From the NCBI GenBank assembly GCA_913031555.1, contig CAJWDO010000004.1, forward strand, positions 1-23,884: 23,884 bases of DNA, read 5' to 3'. The position numbers and the translations under genes were made by a program. Under the pieces are notes generated by a model that had not been told where the DNA came from, did not search any database, and saw only the letters and a program-made list of their open reading frames with translations. Origin of the DNA: an uncultured Alphaproteobacteria bacterium (GTDB taxonomy: Bacteria; Pseudomonadota; Alphaproteobacteria; Puniceispirillales; Puniceispirillaceae). Positions 1 through 7,043 of this stretch are shown here, piece by piece (position 1 is the first letter of the stretch; every line of letters starts with the position of its first letter).

Positions 1-126
1 AATGTCACATCGCCGACCGGCATCCGCGAGATCCAGCGGTTGACCGGAACCAACATCGCCGCAATGACGTGGGACGCGATCGAGCGCAAGCAATCCGGTC
101 ACGCAAGCAACGGCATGGCGCGATAA
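1..126 (+). CDS. gshB: Glutathione synthetase, C-terminal end only
   Basis: The window opens inside this gene. Frame 1 is open for 41 codons to a TAA at 124-126. It begins NVTSPTGIREI, which matches the conserved C-terminal segment of GshB (in E. coli, NVTSPTCIREI followed by a DAIE motif); here DAIERK follows. GshB is a cytosolic ATP-grasp enzyme that joins glycine to gamma-glutamylcysteine, the last step of glutathione synthesis. The ATP-binding core lies outside the window, so completeness cannot be judged. Its last 28 bases overlap the 3' end of the convergent comM gene. A neighbouring comM is common in alphaproteobacteria and supports the call. Confidence 0.85.
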   Translation, partial: NVTSPTGIREIQRLTGTNIAAMTWDAIERKQSGHASNGMAR

Positions 127-1568
127 CCAAGCGACTCGGCAAGATGACCGCGTTCTATCACTGTCTGCTGTTGCAGATCGGCAATCGTCCTCGCCACCCG
201 CAGGACGCGGTGGAACCCACGCGCCGAAAGTGACTTTTTCTCAATCGCAAGTTCGAGCAACGATGTCGCATCCGGGCTGACATCCCGAAGCGGGGTATCG
301 TTCTCACCTTCCGGTGCCGGTGCGCGTCGCGCGGCAAACCCCTGTGCGTCGGCAACCCGGCGTTCGGTCGAGAAGAAGCTGGCCACTGACCTCGGGAACC
401 TCGATCACCATGTCGAACCTGTCCAACATCGGCCCCGAAACACGCGCGCAATAGGTGCGTCCACATTCCGGGGCCCGAGTGCAGGCCCTGGCCGGGTCGC
501 CAAGATAGCCACAGCGACAGGGATTCATCGCAGCAATCAATTGGAATTGCGCCGGATAGGTGATGTGATGATTGGCCCGCGCCACCACGACCTGCCCGGT
601 CTCCAGAGGCTGTCGCAGCGCATCGAGGGCCGGTTTGGCGAATTCGGCAAGCTCATCAAGGAACAGTACCCCACCATGCGCCAGCGAAATTTCGCCTGGC
701 CGCGCCCGCGCGCCGCCACCGACAAGCGCCGCCATCGAAGCCGAATGATGTGGGTCACGGAACGGACGGCTTTGCACAAGCCCACCGGTGGCAAGCTGGC
801 CAGCGATCGAGTGCAGCATCGTCACATCCAGCGCCTCACGCGGTGACAGCGGCGGCAACAGGCCCGGAAATTTGCCCGCAAGCATCGATTTGCCGGCACC
901 GGGCGGTCCTATCATGAGAAGGTTGTGGCGACCAGTGGCAGCGATTTCCAAAACACGCCGCGCCGTTTCCTGGCCCCGCAGATCTGCAAGGTCGGGAGCG
1001 TCATGCGCCGGCGGCAGCAATCTGGGCTGTGGCGGCGGCAAATGCTGCACCCCGCGAAGATGATTGAGAAGGGCCATCAGATCGGGCGCGGCAATGATTG
1101 ACAAATCGCTTGCCCAGGCCGCCTCGGGACCACAGCCTGCCGGACAGATCAGATCAAGGCCATCGGCCACCGCCGCCATGGCTGCTGGCAGAACACCCAA
1201 TACCGGCTCAATGGTACCATGAAGCGATAGCTCGCCAAGCACCATATGACCATCGACCGCGTCGCGCGGAATGCTTCCGAAAGCAACAAGAAGGCCAAGC
1301 GCGATCGGCAGATCTAAGTGCGCACCCTCCTTGACGATATCGGCTGGCGCCAGATTGATGGCGATGCGTTTTGGGGGCAATGCAAGACCAATCGAGGCCA
1401 GCGCCGCGCGCACGCGCTCCTTGGATTCGGCGACCGCCTTGCCGGTCAACCTGACAATAGCCACCGACGGCAGACCGTTAGCCACATGCACATGAACATC
1501 GACCGGAGTGGTGTCGATGCCTCTAAGGCGACGGTCCTGATGGTTGCATGGATGGTGTTTAATCTCAT
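99..1568 (-). pseudogene. comM: ComM/YifB-family Mg-chelatase-like AAA+ ATPase, frameshifted
   Basis: The homology covers nearly the whole family length but spans three frames. The N-terminal piece starts at an ATG at 1568 and reads MRLNTIHATIRTVAL. Near 1522-1530 the frame changes to RGIDTTPVDVHVHV, the usual YifB N-terminus. The central frame is intact to about 390, with Walker A GPPGAGKS, Walker B VLFLDELAEF, and the NPCRCGYLGD and LDRFDM motifs. At about 386-395, after EVPEV, the frame changes again to the C-terminal segment containing LSARGFHRVLRVARTIADL, which ends at a TGA at 99-101. The family consists of hexameric helicases that drive branch migration during natural transformation in Vibrio and Haemophilus. 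Two frame changes suggest a decayed gene or two consensus errors. The first could be one lost G in a GG run. No good Shine-Dalgarno sequence precedes 1568. Confidence 0.8.
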
Positions 1569-1616
1569 ACCAATGGATCAGCCATGATGGCCAGTGACCG
1601 GCAAGCCTCCAAGATT

Positions 1617-1622
1617 ATTATA
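1617..1622 (-). promoter_or_regulatory. Candidate -10 element upstream of comM
   Basis: On the minus strand the AT-rich gap between the HIT gene and comM contains an exact TATAAT. It lies about 50 bases upstream of the comM ATG. No convincing -35 hexamer sits 16 to 18 bases upstream, so this is a weak prediction. The HIT gene upstream is on the same strand, so read-through is also possible. Confidence 0.3.
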
Positions 1623-1653
1623 TTTTTCATATATTTAGGTAGTATTTATGGCG

Positions 1654-2019
1654 CTAAGCGCGATCCACCATAGAACCGACCGGCTCACCACCAAGGACAT
1701 GCATGTGAAGGTGAGGCACCTCCTGATGTCCATTGACGCCGATATTCGAGATCACGCGGTAGCCGCTGTCTGCGATACCGGTCACTTCGGCGACATGGGC
1801 GATCATTCGGGTGAAAGCGGCCTGCTCCTCGGCCGATGCACTGGCAGCAAAATCCTGCCAGTCGACATAGGCACCCCTTGGAATGACCAATACATGAACG
1901 GCCCGGGCCGGGTTGATATCGGCAAAGGCCAGGGTATGTTCGTCCTCGGCAACCTTGTTGCAGGGAATTTCGCCACGCAGGATCCTGGCGAATATGTTCT
2001 GGTCATCGTAACCTGTCAC
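1654..2019 (-). CDS. hinT: HIT-family purine nucleoside phosphoramidase (HinT-like)
   Basis: The 121-residue protein has the length and order of HinT. NIFARILRGEIPCNKV is near the N-terminus, DINPARAVHVLVIPR in the middle, and the histidine triad H103-L-H105-M-H107 follows VP near the C-terminus. HinT enzymes are small cytosolic dimers that hydrolyse AMP-lysine and other purine phosphoramidates; the middle histidine of the triad is the nucleophile. The ATG at 2019 overlaps the TGA of the upstream acetyltransferase gene by 4 bases, so the two are probably co-transcribed and translationally coupled. The family assignment is firm. The physiological substrate in this organism is unknown. Confidence 0.9.
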   Translation of the reverse strand: MTGYDDQNIFARILRGEIPCNKVAEDEHTLAFADINPARAVHVLVIPRGAYVDWQDFAASASAEEQAAFTRMIAHVAEVTGIADSGYRVISNIGVNGHQEVPHLHMHVLGGEPVGSMVDRA

Positions 2020-2561
2020 GTCAGCTCCTTGTGGTAATAGAAACCGGACACATAGTCATTTTCAACGCGGGCATAATAATCATTCACCGCATAGCGGACA
2101 AATCCGCGGGCCTCGAATGACTGGATGGCGCGATCCTGAGTCGACCGGACATCAAGGCTGATCATTGTATATCCCTTGGATTTTGCCAGCGCCTCGGCCT
2201 CAGCGACAATCATCTGGGCCAGGCCATGACCACGTGCCCAGGGCGCCACAAAGAATGTCATCAATTGGCAGGTGAAGGCCTGCGCCTCATTGTTGCGAGG
2301 CGGACTGACAATCTGGCAGGAACCGGCGATCACCTTGTCGAGGCGGGCGACGATAAGGTGTCGTTCCGGAATCATCTGCACGCCGCGCCAGTAATCCTCC
2401 ATCACCGAACGTGGTGGCGGTGTCAGCCAGCCAAAACCGCCACCTGAGCGGATTGCACCTTCGGCGGCATCACACAATTCGTCGATATCGACGTTGTTGA
2501 GCCGTAACGGGCTCTCTACCGAAATCCGGGGCACATGGGTGGAAAGTTTCTTCGGCGTCAT
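2016..2561 (-). CDS. GNAT-family N-acetyltransferase
   Basis: This 181-residue protein carries the acetyl-CoA binding signature of the GNAT fold. The segment FFVAPWARGHGLAQMIVAEAEALA contains R-x-x-G-x-A followed by a helix. Further on, SLDVRSTQDRAIQSFEARGF is the usual beta5-helix region. The target is not predictable from sequence. I chose the ATG at 2561, which gives a start of MTPKK; a TTG at 2582 would add seven residues. Neither has a strong ribosome binding site. The 3' end overlaps the HIT gene by 4 bases, so these two form an operon. Such GNAT-HIT pairs suggest small-molecule or nucleotide housekeeping, but this is inference. Confidence 0.82.
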   Translation of the reverse strand: MTPKKLSTHVPRISVESPLRLNNVDIDELCDAAEGAIRSGGGFGWLTPPPRSVMEDYWRGVQMIPERHLIVARLDKVIAGSCQIVSPPRNNEAQAFTCQLMTFFVAPWARGHGLAQMIVAEAEALAKSKGYTMISLDVRSTQDRAIQSFEARGFVRYAVNDYYARVENDYVSGFYYHKELT

Positions 2562-2770
2562 TTTGACCGGCAGCCTCGGCAAGTGGTTTGAAAGAGTGGT
2601 GACGGGGCCTGATGCCCTGCCGGCGTCATTCGGCGCTGTGGTAACACAAGTTGGAAAACTGCAAAAGCCATCTGTTTCGACACAGTCCTGTGGATTCGGC
2701 TCGGTGGATTCAGCCCGGTGGATTCAGCCCGGTGGATTCAGCCCATTGCATGTTGTGCGCCGGGTGATCG
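2562..2770. other. Intergenic region between xre and the GNAT gene
   Basis: This 209-bp gap contains no credible gene. The minus-strand promoter for the GNAT-HIT pair should be here, but I see no clear -35/-10 pair. No terminator with a U-run is visible for the upstream xre cluster. The main structure is a 14-bp tandem array at 2689-2744. Confidence 0.5.
2689..2744. repeat. 14-bp tandem repeat, four units
   Basis: Three exact copies of GGTGGATTCAGCCC occupy 2703-2716, 2717-2730 and 2731-2744. A diverged copy, TGTGGATTCGGCTC, occupies 2689-2702. The array lies in the gap downstream of xre and upstream of the GNAT gene. The unit is not palindromic and there are no spacers, so this is neither a terminator nor a CRISPR. 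Confidence 0.95.
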
Positions 2771-3142
2771 CTACCGGACACGCTGGTGCAATTCATCCTG
2801 CAGCGCATCCATCAGGCGCCGGCACGCCGGCTCATCGAGAGAATCGATATGTGTCGCCATGAGATTGGCAAGTTCAACAGCGGCAGCGTGGGTGTGGCTG
2901 GCATCGATTGTGGGTTTCGGGTGCGACAGAACGGCAAGCGCCTTCAACTCCTCGGCATCATCCCAGATCAGACCAAGCCAGACGCATATCTGATCGACAA
3001 ACGGTGCCGAGGGGCGGCCACGAGCACCGGTTTCCAGTGCCGAGATATAGGCCTTGGAAACACCGAGCTGATCAGCCTGCTGTTGCTGGGTCAGGCCGCG
3101 AGAGGCGCGGAGGGCGCGCATTCTTTCGCCAAACGGGGTCAA
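2771..3142 (-). CDS. XRE-family helix-turn-helix protein
   Basis: This 123-residue protein has a Cro/C1-type helix-turn-helix at about residues 5-40. LTQQQQADQLGVSKAYISALETG covers the two helices, and ARGRPS follows. The remaining 80 residues resemble no enzyme I know and probably mediate oligomerisation or ligand sensing. The ATG at 3142 overlaps the stop of the smr gene by 4 bases, so expression follows smr. A small XRE protein of this type next to Smr is a recurring arrangement in alphaproteobacteria. It is probably a DNA-binding regulator. Its targets are unknown, and I saw no matching operator nearby. Confidence 0.85.
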   Translation of the reverse strand: MTPFGERMRALRASRGLTQQQQADQLGVSKAYISALETGARGRPSAPFVDQICVWLGLIWDDAEELKALAVLSHPKPTIDASHTHAAAVELANLMATHIDSLDEPACRRLMDALQDELHQRVR

Positions 3143-3723
3143 GATGATTGGCGGCGTCGGCGAAGCAGCACGTAAAGAGCACCGGCACCACCATCAGCTG
3201 GGCGGGCCGCCGAAATGGCCAGTATGTGTGATGCCAGTGGTGGCGACTTCAGCCAATGCGGCACCAGGCGACGCAAAACGCCTGTTCCATCGACACCCTT
3301 GCCGGTGATCACGAGAACACAGCGCTGATCCTGCCTGGTGGCATTGTTAACGAAGTTGACAAGGCGCCGCTCCGCCTGTGCAGCGGTGAGGCCGTGAAGA
3401 TCAAGGCGCGATTCTATTGCCAGCTGGCCCTGGGCCAAGCGGCGGCGCGTTGACTTGTCGATGCCGGCATGCTCGCCGACGCGAAGGTCGACCGGGTCGG
3501 GTTTCTTGTTCACCGGCGTGGCCGGGACCGATCCTGCCACCGACCTTGCAACAGGTGTTACCGCACTGCCGCGGCGATGCGATACCGGCGGTGACGGTTT
3601 CGGGAGGGCAGGCGCAGGCGGGTCGGGTCGATAGCGTTTTACACCGTCTGCCAGACGTTTCCAGACAGTGGCATCATCATCGGCGGCATCATAATCTGCC
3701 TGATTGTCGCGATGTTTGGTCAT
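3139..3723 (-). CDS. Smr/MutS2-type domain protein
   Basis: The C-terminal half is a Smr domain. It contains LDLHGLTAAQAERRLVNFV, then VLVITGKGVDGTGVLRR, and it ends with a GGAGALYVLLRR motif. Standalone Smr proteins are proposed nucleases or nucleic-acid binding proteins, and some Smr domains nick DNA or cut RNA on stalled ribosomes. The first 90 residues are proline-rich and basic, with low complexity, and are probably disordered. I chose the ATG at 3723 (194 residues). A GTG at 3738 would add five residues, and neither start has a clear Shine-Dalgarno sequence. The gene lies 30 bases after the tim44-like gene and overlaps xre by 4 bases. In many relatives an mltA gene sits between tim44 and smr; it is absent here. 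Confidence 0.85.
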   Translation of the reverse strand: MTKHRDNQADYDAADDDATVWKRLADGVKRYRPDPPAPALPKPSPPVSHRRGSAVTPVARSVAGSVPATPVNKKPDPVDLRVGEHAGIDKSTRRRLAQGQLAIESRLDLHGLTAAQAERRLVNFVNNATRQDQRCVLVITGKGVDGTGVLRRLVPHWLKSPPLASHILAISAARPADGGAGALYVLLRRRRQSS

Positions 3724-3753
3724 GTCGCCAGTCGCCACGACCCGGCAGGGAGG

Positions 3754-4386
3754 TCACTCCCCGTCGGGTGTTTCGGTTTCAGCCAGCTTCCAGTTCGGAT
3801 CATCAAGCGTCAGGTCACGCTCGAAAGTCCAGATATCGATCAGGTCACGCGTCCCGGTATCTTCATCCTCGATGGTATTGCCATCGCTGTCAGTCAGAAT
3901 GCTGGTCTGTGTGCTTTGAAATTCAACGGTCACCGAAGCAATATTGTCAAAGACCTTGGCGTCAAGAATTCGCACGTCACGAAGGTCATCAATCGAGATG
4001 TTCAGCGTTTCGCCATCGGATGACCGTTGCTGGATCGACTGCGTAAAACTCTGCAACAGATCATAACTCAACAGGCGCTTCAGTTTCGCAACGTCACCTT
4101 CAGCGTAGGCCGACAGGATCATCTCGAACGCGCCGGCGGCGCCATTCAGGAACTCCTTCTCGGAAAATTGCCGGTCGGCCTTCTTCAGCACTGCAAGTCC
4201 ATGGCCGTCACCAGCTTCGGAGCGCCTGCCCGATTCAATGGGAATAACCTCTGCCGGACCATTGTCCAGCGGCTCGCCGCGTGATGGCTGCTCGTCATAG
4301 CCAGTGCGCTGCCCCAGGACGGATCGCAGGCGCAGGACCAGAAGGACGGCTATGACGGCGAAAATGATGATATCAATAAACGGCAC
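3754..4386 (-). CDS. Tim44/TimA-like membrane-anchored protein
   Basis: The protein starts with a single membrane segment, FIDIIIFAVIAVLLVLRL, followed by RSVLGQRTG. This is the typical N-terminus of bacterial Tim44-like proteins. A charged linker of about 55 residues follows, and then a Tim44-like domain from about residue 75 (KEFLNGAAGAFEMILSAYAEGD) to the end, with the conserved DLIDIWTFERD near the C-terminus. Mitochondrial Tim44 tethers the import motor to the translocon. The bacterial relatives are inner-membrane proteins of less certain function. I chose the GTG at 4386 because GGGGGA lies 5 bases upstream. A TTG at 4398 is the other option and has no such site. The gene is divergent from fxsA and heads the tim44-smr-xre cluster. 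Confidence 0.85.
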   Translation of the reverse strand: MPFIDIIIFAVIAVLLVLRLRSVLGQRTGYDEQPSRGEPLDNGPAEVIPIESGRRSEAGDGHGLAVLKKADRQFSEKEFLNGAAGAFEMILSAYAEGDVAKLKRLLSYDLLQSFTQSIQQRSSDGETLNISIDDLRDVRILDAKVFDNIASVTVEFQSTQTSILTDSDGNTIEDEDTGTRDLIDIWTFERDLTLDDPNWKLAETETPDGE

Positions 4387-4519
4387 TGGATCCCCCAACG
4401 GGATGATTTGGTCTTATCTGCAAAGCCTCTTACAATGCAGACATATACGTTACATATGTTGCTTTGAGAATCCAGCAAGCTGCTGCTGGTAATTTTTTCC
4501 TGAATCGGGCGGAATAACA
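4387..4519. promoter_or_regulatory. Divergent control region between tim44-like gene and fxsA
   Basis: Both flanking genes read outward, so this 133-bp AT-rich gap should carry both promoters. It contains an inverted repeat with 6-base arms, ACATAT and ATATGT, at 4441-4459. Such a symmetrical element between divergent genes is a plausible operator. A second hairpin at 4472-4489 has arms CCAGCA and TGCTGG and is followed on the plus strand by TAATTTTTTCC, which resembles a small intrinsic terminator in the fxsA leader. I could not assign -35/-10 pairs with confidence. Confidence 0.4.
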
Positions 4520-5056
4520 GTGCCAATTGTCTATCTTACAGGGATTATCCTCTGGATATGGGCCGAAATCGCGGTTTTCGTGGCTATCGGTGGTGCGGCC
4601 GGTGTGGTGTTGACGCTGATTGGGATCTTTGTCACGGGGATGGTTGGCATATCACTTCTGCGATCGCAGGGACGGCGAATCACCGGATCACTGCAAGCGC
4701 AGTTGGCGCGTGGCGAGGCCCCTGTTGCCTCGCTTGCGGCCGGCGTTTCGGTGCTGGTTGGCGCAGTCCTGATGCTGATCCCGGGATATCTGACCGATAT
4801 CGCCGGGCTGGTGCTGTTCCTTCCCGGGATTCGCACGATTATCGGCGCGCTGATCCTGAAGCGGATTTCGGCTCGGGGCAGTTTCATGATGGGTGGGCGA
4901 ATGCCGTTTGGCGGTGGCGCGCCTTTCGGCCATGCACCGGGTGACCGGCAAGAGCCACATGCGCATGCCAAGACAGGTGACGGAGCAAACGACATCATCG
5001 AGGGCGATTTCGAGGAGCGCCCGGCGCGCACAACACCGATAGACAAGAAAGACTAG
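4520..5056 (+). CDS. fxsA: FxsA-family inner-membrane protein
   Basis: This 178-residue protein has three to four hydrophobic segments, at about residues 5-25, 26-46 and 72-100. It carries the FxsA signature PGYLTDIAGLVLFLPGIR at residues 88-105. The C-terminus is hydrophilic, with a short glycine-rich stretch. FxsA is a small cytoplasmic-membrane protein; in E. coli, extra copies relieve exclusion of phage T7 by the F plasmid, and its normal role is unclear. The start is a GTG at 4520 with a weak GGCGGA upstream. fxsA between tim44 and secB is the standard alphaproteobacterial order, so the identification is secure although the cellular job is not. Confidence 0.9.
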   Translation: MPIVYLTGIILWIWAEIAVFVAIGGAAGVVLTLIGIFVTGMVGISLLRSQGRRITGSLQAQLARGEAPVASLAAGVSVLVGAVLMLIPGYLTDIAGLVLFLPGIRTIIGALILKRISARGSFMMGGRMPFGGGAPFGHAPGDRQEPHAHAKTGDGANDIIEGDFEERPARTTPIDKKD

Positions 5057-5145
5057 TCGCAACAACGGGAACCGTGCTATCGCGGCGTTCGAAACAGGCC
5101 AAAAGCTTCACAATGACAGCCTCAGGATAAAAAAGGGATCAGACC

Positions 5146-5652
5146 ATGTCGGACAACAGCACCGAGACACAGAGTGACGCAAACGCCGAGGCTGCGGGCC
5201 GTCAGATCATTGTTCACGCGCAATATATCAAGGACCTGTCCTTTGAGAATCCGAACGCGCCCGACATTCTTATCGACCCTCCTCAGCAGCCGGACGTTCA
5301 GATTGGCGTCAACGTCAACGCGCGCGGACTGAACAGTGAGCAATATGAGGTGGTCTTGTCACTGTCCGCCAACGCTAAGACCGAGGACAAGGTGCTGTTC
5401 CTGACCGAATTGACCTATGCGGCCATCGTGTCGGCACCGGGCGCGTCCCGCGATGATCTGAACCCGCTGATCATGATCGAAGCGCCGCGCCTGATGTTCC
5501 CTTTTGCGCGCGCCATCATCTCGGACATGACACGCGACGGCGGTTTCATGCCACTAAGCATCCAGCCGATTGATTTTGTCGCTGTCTACCAGTCCAATAT
5601 CGAGCGCCAGAAAGAGGCGCTTGCCTCGAGCGAGACCGACGGCGAAGCCTGA
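5146..5652 (+). CDS. secB: Protein-export chaperone SecB
   Basis: This 168-residue acidic protein matches SecB along its length. IIVHAQYIKDLSFENPNAP forms the first strand, LTELTYAAIVS the dimer core, and the conserved block PRLMFPFARAIISDMTRDGGFMPLSIQPIDF follows. SecB is a cytosolic homotetramer that keeps precursors unfolded and passes them to SecA at the SecYEG translocon. The first 18 residues and the last 15 are polar and probably flexible. The ATG at 5146 has AAGGGA about 8 bases upstream. The gene lies 89 bases after fxsA in the same direction and converges on dnaQ, separated by a degenerate 16-bp tandem array. Confidence 0.97.
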   Translation: MSDNSTETQSDANAEAAGRQIIVHAQYIKDLSFENPNAPDILIDPPQQPDVQIGVNVNARGLNSEQYEVVLSLSANAKTEDKVLFLTELTYAAIVSAPGASRDDLNPLIMIEAPRLMFPFARAIISDMTRDGGFMPLSIQPIDFVAVYQSNIERQKEALASSETDGEA

Positions 5653-5654
5653 CC

Positions 5655-5718
5655 GCAGATTGGACCCACAGCAGACCAGACTCACGGCAGACCAGACTGA
5701 CGGCAAATCGGACTCACC
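5655..5718. repeat. 16-bp degenerate tandem repeat, four units
   Basis: Four units with a 16-base period occupy 5655-5670, 5671-5686, 5687-5702 and 5703-5718. The middle two are GCAGACCAGACTCACG and GCAGACCAGACTGACG, differing at one base. The outer two are more diverged. The last unit contains the dnaQ stop codon (5714-5716). Just inside dnaQ, CCAGATTGGATCC at 5723-5735 resembles the first unit, so the array may derive from the dnaQ 3' end. It fills the gap between convergent secB and dnaQ, where no classical terminator is visible. Confidence 0.9.
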
Positions 5719-6418
5719 GGTTCCAGATTGGATCCTCGAAGCGCTTGAGAAGCGCCCCGTGCGCCGCCAGCTCTTCATCACTCGGACCATGCGGTCGGTC
5801 GAATTTCGACGGATCACCATTCAATGCGAAACCCGGCGCGGCTGTATCAGTAGCCGGCACATCAGCCGTGGGCTTGCCGCTTTCAGGCTCCAGCGACAGA
5901 TTTCGCTGTCGCCCGCCAAGAAGTTCAACATATACGGTTGCAAGAAGGTCAGCATCAACCAGCGCGCCATGAAGATCACGGTGGCTGTTATCGATCTCAA
6001 AACGACGACATAACGCATCAAGGCTGGCCTGCGCGCCCGGGAATTTGCGGCGTGCCATGGTCAGCGTGTCAACAGCCCGGTCCATCGGCACCGCCGCTAT
6101 ACCAAGGCGCACCAGCTCGGTATTGATAAATCCCATATCGAACGGCGCGTTGTGGATCACCAGCTGTGAGTCACCAATGAATTCCAGAAATCCAGCCACC
6201 ACGTCGGCAAAGACCGGTTTGTCGGACAGGAATTCCTCTGTCAGCCCGTGGATGTTAACAGCACCGGCATCAATTTCACGTTCGGGATTGATATAGATAT
6301 GAAACTTCTCACCGGTCGGTGTCTGGTTGAACAACTCCAGCGCACCGATCTCGATAATGCGGTGGCCATCCGACGGGTTGATGCCCGTTGTTTCAGTATC
6401 AAGAACGATTTCACGCAT
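5714..6418 (-). CDS. dnaQ: DNA polymerase III epsilon subunit (3'-5' exonuclease)
   Basis: The protein is a DEDDh exonuclease of 234 residues. Exo I is D7-T-E9 in IVLDTETTG. Exo II is the HNAPFD motif at 89-94, with D94 as ligand. Exo III is H150-x4-D155 in HGALVDADLLA. All catalytic residues are present. The C-terminal 55 residues are polar, as expected for the flexible tail that binds the polymerase alpha subunit. It proofreads during chromosomal replication. I chose the ATG at 6418; an upstream in-frame extension lies entirely within coaE. The start overlaps the coaE stop by 8 bases, making dnaQ the last gene of the ppsR-maf-coaE-dnaQ operon. Confidence 0.96.
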   Translation of the reverse strand: MREIVLDTETTGINPSDGHRIIEIGALELFNQTPTGEKFHIYINPEREIDAGAVNIHGLTEEFLSDKPVFADVVAGFLEFIGDSQLVIHNAPFDMGFINTELVRLGIAAVPMDRAVDTLTMARRKFPGAQASLDALCRRFEIDNSHRDLHGALVDADLLATVYVELLGGRQRNLSLEPESGKPTADVPATDTAAPGFALNGDPSKFDRPHGPSDEELAAHGALLKRFEDPIWNR

Positions 6419-7043
6419 TACGGCTGGCCCCGATTTTGGTCTCACGTAACTTTCGCACCGGGCCATCCAGAATGGAAAGAAGCGCCTGTCGCGCCGCGTC
6501 AGTACCATGGCCTGTCTCAATTACGGCGTCGGCCCTGGCACGTTTCGTTGCAAGCGGCATTTGGCTTTCCAGGATGGCGTCAAGCTTCGCCTCAGTCATG
6601 CCGGTGCGCTGCAACGCCCGTTGTCTCTGGATATCGGCATCAACGCTGCACAGAATGACGAAATCACACCAGGCCTCACCGCCAGTCTCGAACAGCAAAG
6701 GGATATCAAGAACGATGATCGGCGTGCCATCGTTCCTGTTTACCGCCATAAAACTGTCACGCGAGGTGGCGACAAGCGGGTGGATGATTGATTCCAGTGT
6801 TTTTCGGCGATCCGGGGCAGCAAAAACCTCACTACCAAGACGCTGGCGGTCAATCGATCCGTCCGGCCCCTGAACCTGAATACCAAAAGCCTCCACCACC
6901 TTGTCAATTGCCGCCCCTCCGGGCGCCATCATCTGATGAACCACTGCATCGGCGTCATGAACCGGGATATCAAGCTCACGAAACATTGCCGCCGTGGTTG
7001 ATTTTCCCGACGCAATACCACCTGTCAAACCAATGATGATCAT
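6411..7043 (-). CDS. coaE: Dephospho-CoA kinase
   Basis: This 210-residue protein begins MIIIGLTGGIASGKST, with the P-loop at residues 8-16. The substrate-binding DADAVVH motif is next, then the HPLV motif, and VLDIPLLFETGGE in the middle. It phosphorylates the ribose 3'-OH of dephospho-CoA with ATP, the last step of coenzyme A synthesis, in the cytosol. The length is typical. The ATG at 7043 overlaps the maf stop by 4 bases, and the 3' end overlaps dnaQ. In many alphaproteobacteria aroE lies between maf and coaE; here the two genes are directly joined. Confidence 0.97.
   Translation of the reverse strand: MIIIGLTGGIASGKSTTAAMFRELDIPVHDADAVVHQMMAPGGAAIDKVVEAFGIQVQGPDGSIDRQRLGSEVFAAPDRRKTLESIIHPLVATSRDSFMAVNRNDGTPIIVLDIPLLFETGGEAWCDFVILCSVDADIQRQRALQRTGMTEAKLDAILESQMPLATKRARADAVIETGHGTDAARQALLSILDGPVRKLRETKIGASRNA

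Noticed and set aside
2689..2744. Possible CRISPR array
   Set aside because: The units are adjacent with no spacers, are only 14 bp long, and there are no cas genes.
5714..6520. 34-residue upstream extension of DnaQ
   Set aside because: The extension is encoded within coaE and precedes the conserved exonuclease start. The ATG at 6418 fits the family and the operon overlap pattern.
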